Assembly: GCF_010820565.1 (NCBI RefSeq)
Contig: NZ_JAAIJQ010000020.1
Location: 1-64,000 of the forward strand
Length of the DNA stretch: 64,000 nucleotides
DNA from: Thiorhodococcus minor
Lineage (GTDB): Bacteria > Pseudomonadota > Gammaproteobacteria > Chromatiales > Chromatiaceae
Reading direction: 5' to 3'
The first letter of the stretch is position 1. The number at the start of each line of letters is the position of its first letter. A program made the translations under genes and the position numbers. Of the stretch, positions 63,151-64,000 are shown piece after piece. The notes below the pieces were generated by a model, which was not told where the DNA came from, did no database searches, and was given only the letters and a program-made list of their open reading frames with translations.

Positions 63151-64000
63151 CTAGCTCGACGCCGGCGGCCCCGAAGGGCTGCGCGCGTCGAGACGACGGC
63201 GCACCTCCGTCAGATCCTCCCACGCCTTGGCCTTCTGCTCCGGCGAGCGCAGCAGATAGGCCGGATGATAGGTCACCCGCAGCGGAATACCATGCTCGCC
63301 GAAATCGAGCCAGCGCCCGCGCAGCCGGCCTAGATTTGTGTCCGTTCGCAGCAGGTGCTGGGCGGAGACGCGCCCGACGGACAGGATCAGCTTGGGCCGG
63401 ATGAGCGCCATCTGGCGAAGCAGGAAGGGCTCGCAGCTCAGGGCCTCTTCAGGTTTGGGATCGCGATTGCCCGGCGGGCGACACTTGAGCACATTGGCGA
63501 TGTAGACCTGCTCACGCGCGAAGCCGATGGCTGCGAGCATGCGCGTCAGCAGCTGACCGGCTCGGCCCACGAAAGGCTCGCCGGCACGGTCCTCGTCGGC
63601 ACCCGGCGCTTCGCCGACGATCATCAGCTCCGCGTGGCGATCGCCAACCCCGAAGACAGTCTGGGTACGCGTCTCGCAGAGCCCACACGCACGGCATGTC
63701 GCCACGGCATCCTCGAGCGCCGCCCAGTCCATCTGAGCAACGTCATTCGAGGCCGCGTTCGCGGATGGATCTCGCGGTGAAAAGTCGGCAGCGCCCACGT
63801 CAAAGCGCTCCAGCTCCCAGTCATCCATCGACAGCAGCGCGTCGAATGCCTCGGATTCTAGCCGAGCGTCGCGCGGAGCAGGCTCATCGCGTGGGATTTC
63901 GGACCGCATTGCGTGCTCCGGCGGGGCCTGGGCCTCAAGCGAAGCTGTCGCCAAGGAAGCTGTAGGCTCGGTCTCTGCCGGCTCGGTCTCTCCGGGGTCG
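63151..64000 (-). CDS. Type-4 uracil-DNA glycosylase (Fe-S), start beyond the window
   Basis: Base-excision repair enzyme removing uracil from DNA. Core motifs are [44 protein letters not shown] and [11 protein letters not shown]; the Cys ligands for the 4Fe-4S cluster include CRACGLC and KCRPPG. A Pro/Glu-rich N-terminal extension of about 80 residues precedes the domain. The frame stays open to the right edge ([10 protein letters not shown]), so TTG 63954 is probably not the start and the gene is partial here. Confidence 0.92.
   Translation of the reverse strand, partial: DPGETEPAETEPTASLATASLEAQAPPEHAMRSEIPRDEPAPRDARLESEAFDALLSMDDWELERFDVGAADFSPRDPSANAASNDVAQMDWAALEDAVATCRACGLCETRTQTVFGVGDRHAELMIVGEAPGADEDRAGEPFVGRAGQLLTRMLAAIGFAREQVYIANVLKCRPPGNRDPKPEEALSCEPFLLRQMALIRPKLILSVGRVSAQHLLRTDTNLGRLRGRWLDFGEHGIPLRVTYHPAYLLRSPEQKAKAWEDLTEVRRRLDARSPSGPPASS

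Overview
The window is GC-rich chromosomal DNA of a gammaproteobacterium, most likely a purple sulfur bacterium of the Chromatiaceae type. The main taxonomic clue is a gene for a Gly/Tyr-rich secreted sulfur globule protein near the right end (62477-62854). Supporting clues are the gammaproteobacterial order rsmI-rnpB-mraZ...ftsZ-lpxC-dciA-M23-secA-argJ-Nudix/yacG/zapD and a glycolate oxidase/tartronate-semialdehyde reductase set, as expected in an organism that fixes CO2 with RuBisCO. No IS element, prophage, CRISPR array or tRNA was seen.

Layout. 1-3.2 kb is gene-poor: an H-NS-like gene, queA and small repeats. 3.3-8.2 kb holds a NamZ-family muramidase and, on the opposite strand, a degP - response regulator - sensor kinase operon. 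8.5-13 kb carries two small exported proteins, a periplasmic binding-protein-like gene and a GGDEF/EAL membrane protein. 13-18.3 kb (minus strand) is yebC-ruvC-ruvA-glcE-glcF-garR. 18.5-24.3 kb has a large LOG-domain protein, zapD, yacG, a Nudix-ThiE fusion and argJ. 24.8-30.2 kb is secA, an M23 envelope peptidase, dciA and lpxC.

30.5-48.7 kb is a complete dcw (division and cell wall) cluster on the minus strand, read mraZ-rsmH-ftsL-ftsI-murE-murF-mraY-murD-ftsW-murG-murC-(small ORF)-murB-ddl-ftsQ-ftsA-ftsZ. Most junctions are 1-16 nt overlaps. A promoter and a three-copy MraZ operator are visible upstream of mraZ. The gene in the murE position has lost nearly every residue that defines MurE catalysis, while all its neighbours look normal. 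This is the most surprising feature of the window.

48.9-57.7 kb holds rnpB, rsmI, lpoA, yraN, dolP, a glcD-like flavoprotein (probable partner of the distant glcEF), ptsP and rppH. 57.9-62.1 kb holds a HAD phosphatase and a four-gene lipid operon: OlsB-like, OlsA-like, GT4 glycosyltransferase and PAP2 phosphatase. The window ends with the sulfur globule protein gene, which has its own strong promoter and terminator, and a type-4 uracil-DNA glycosylase running off the edge. Starts were moved inward from the longest frame wherever a ribosome-binding site or family length decided it. Identifications rest on motifs read by eye, with no database search.
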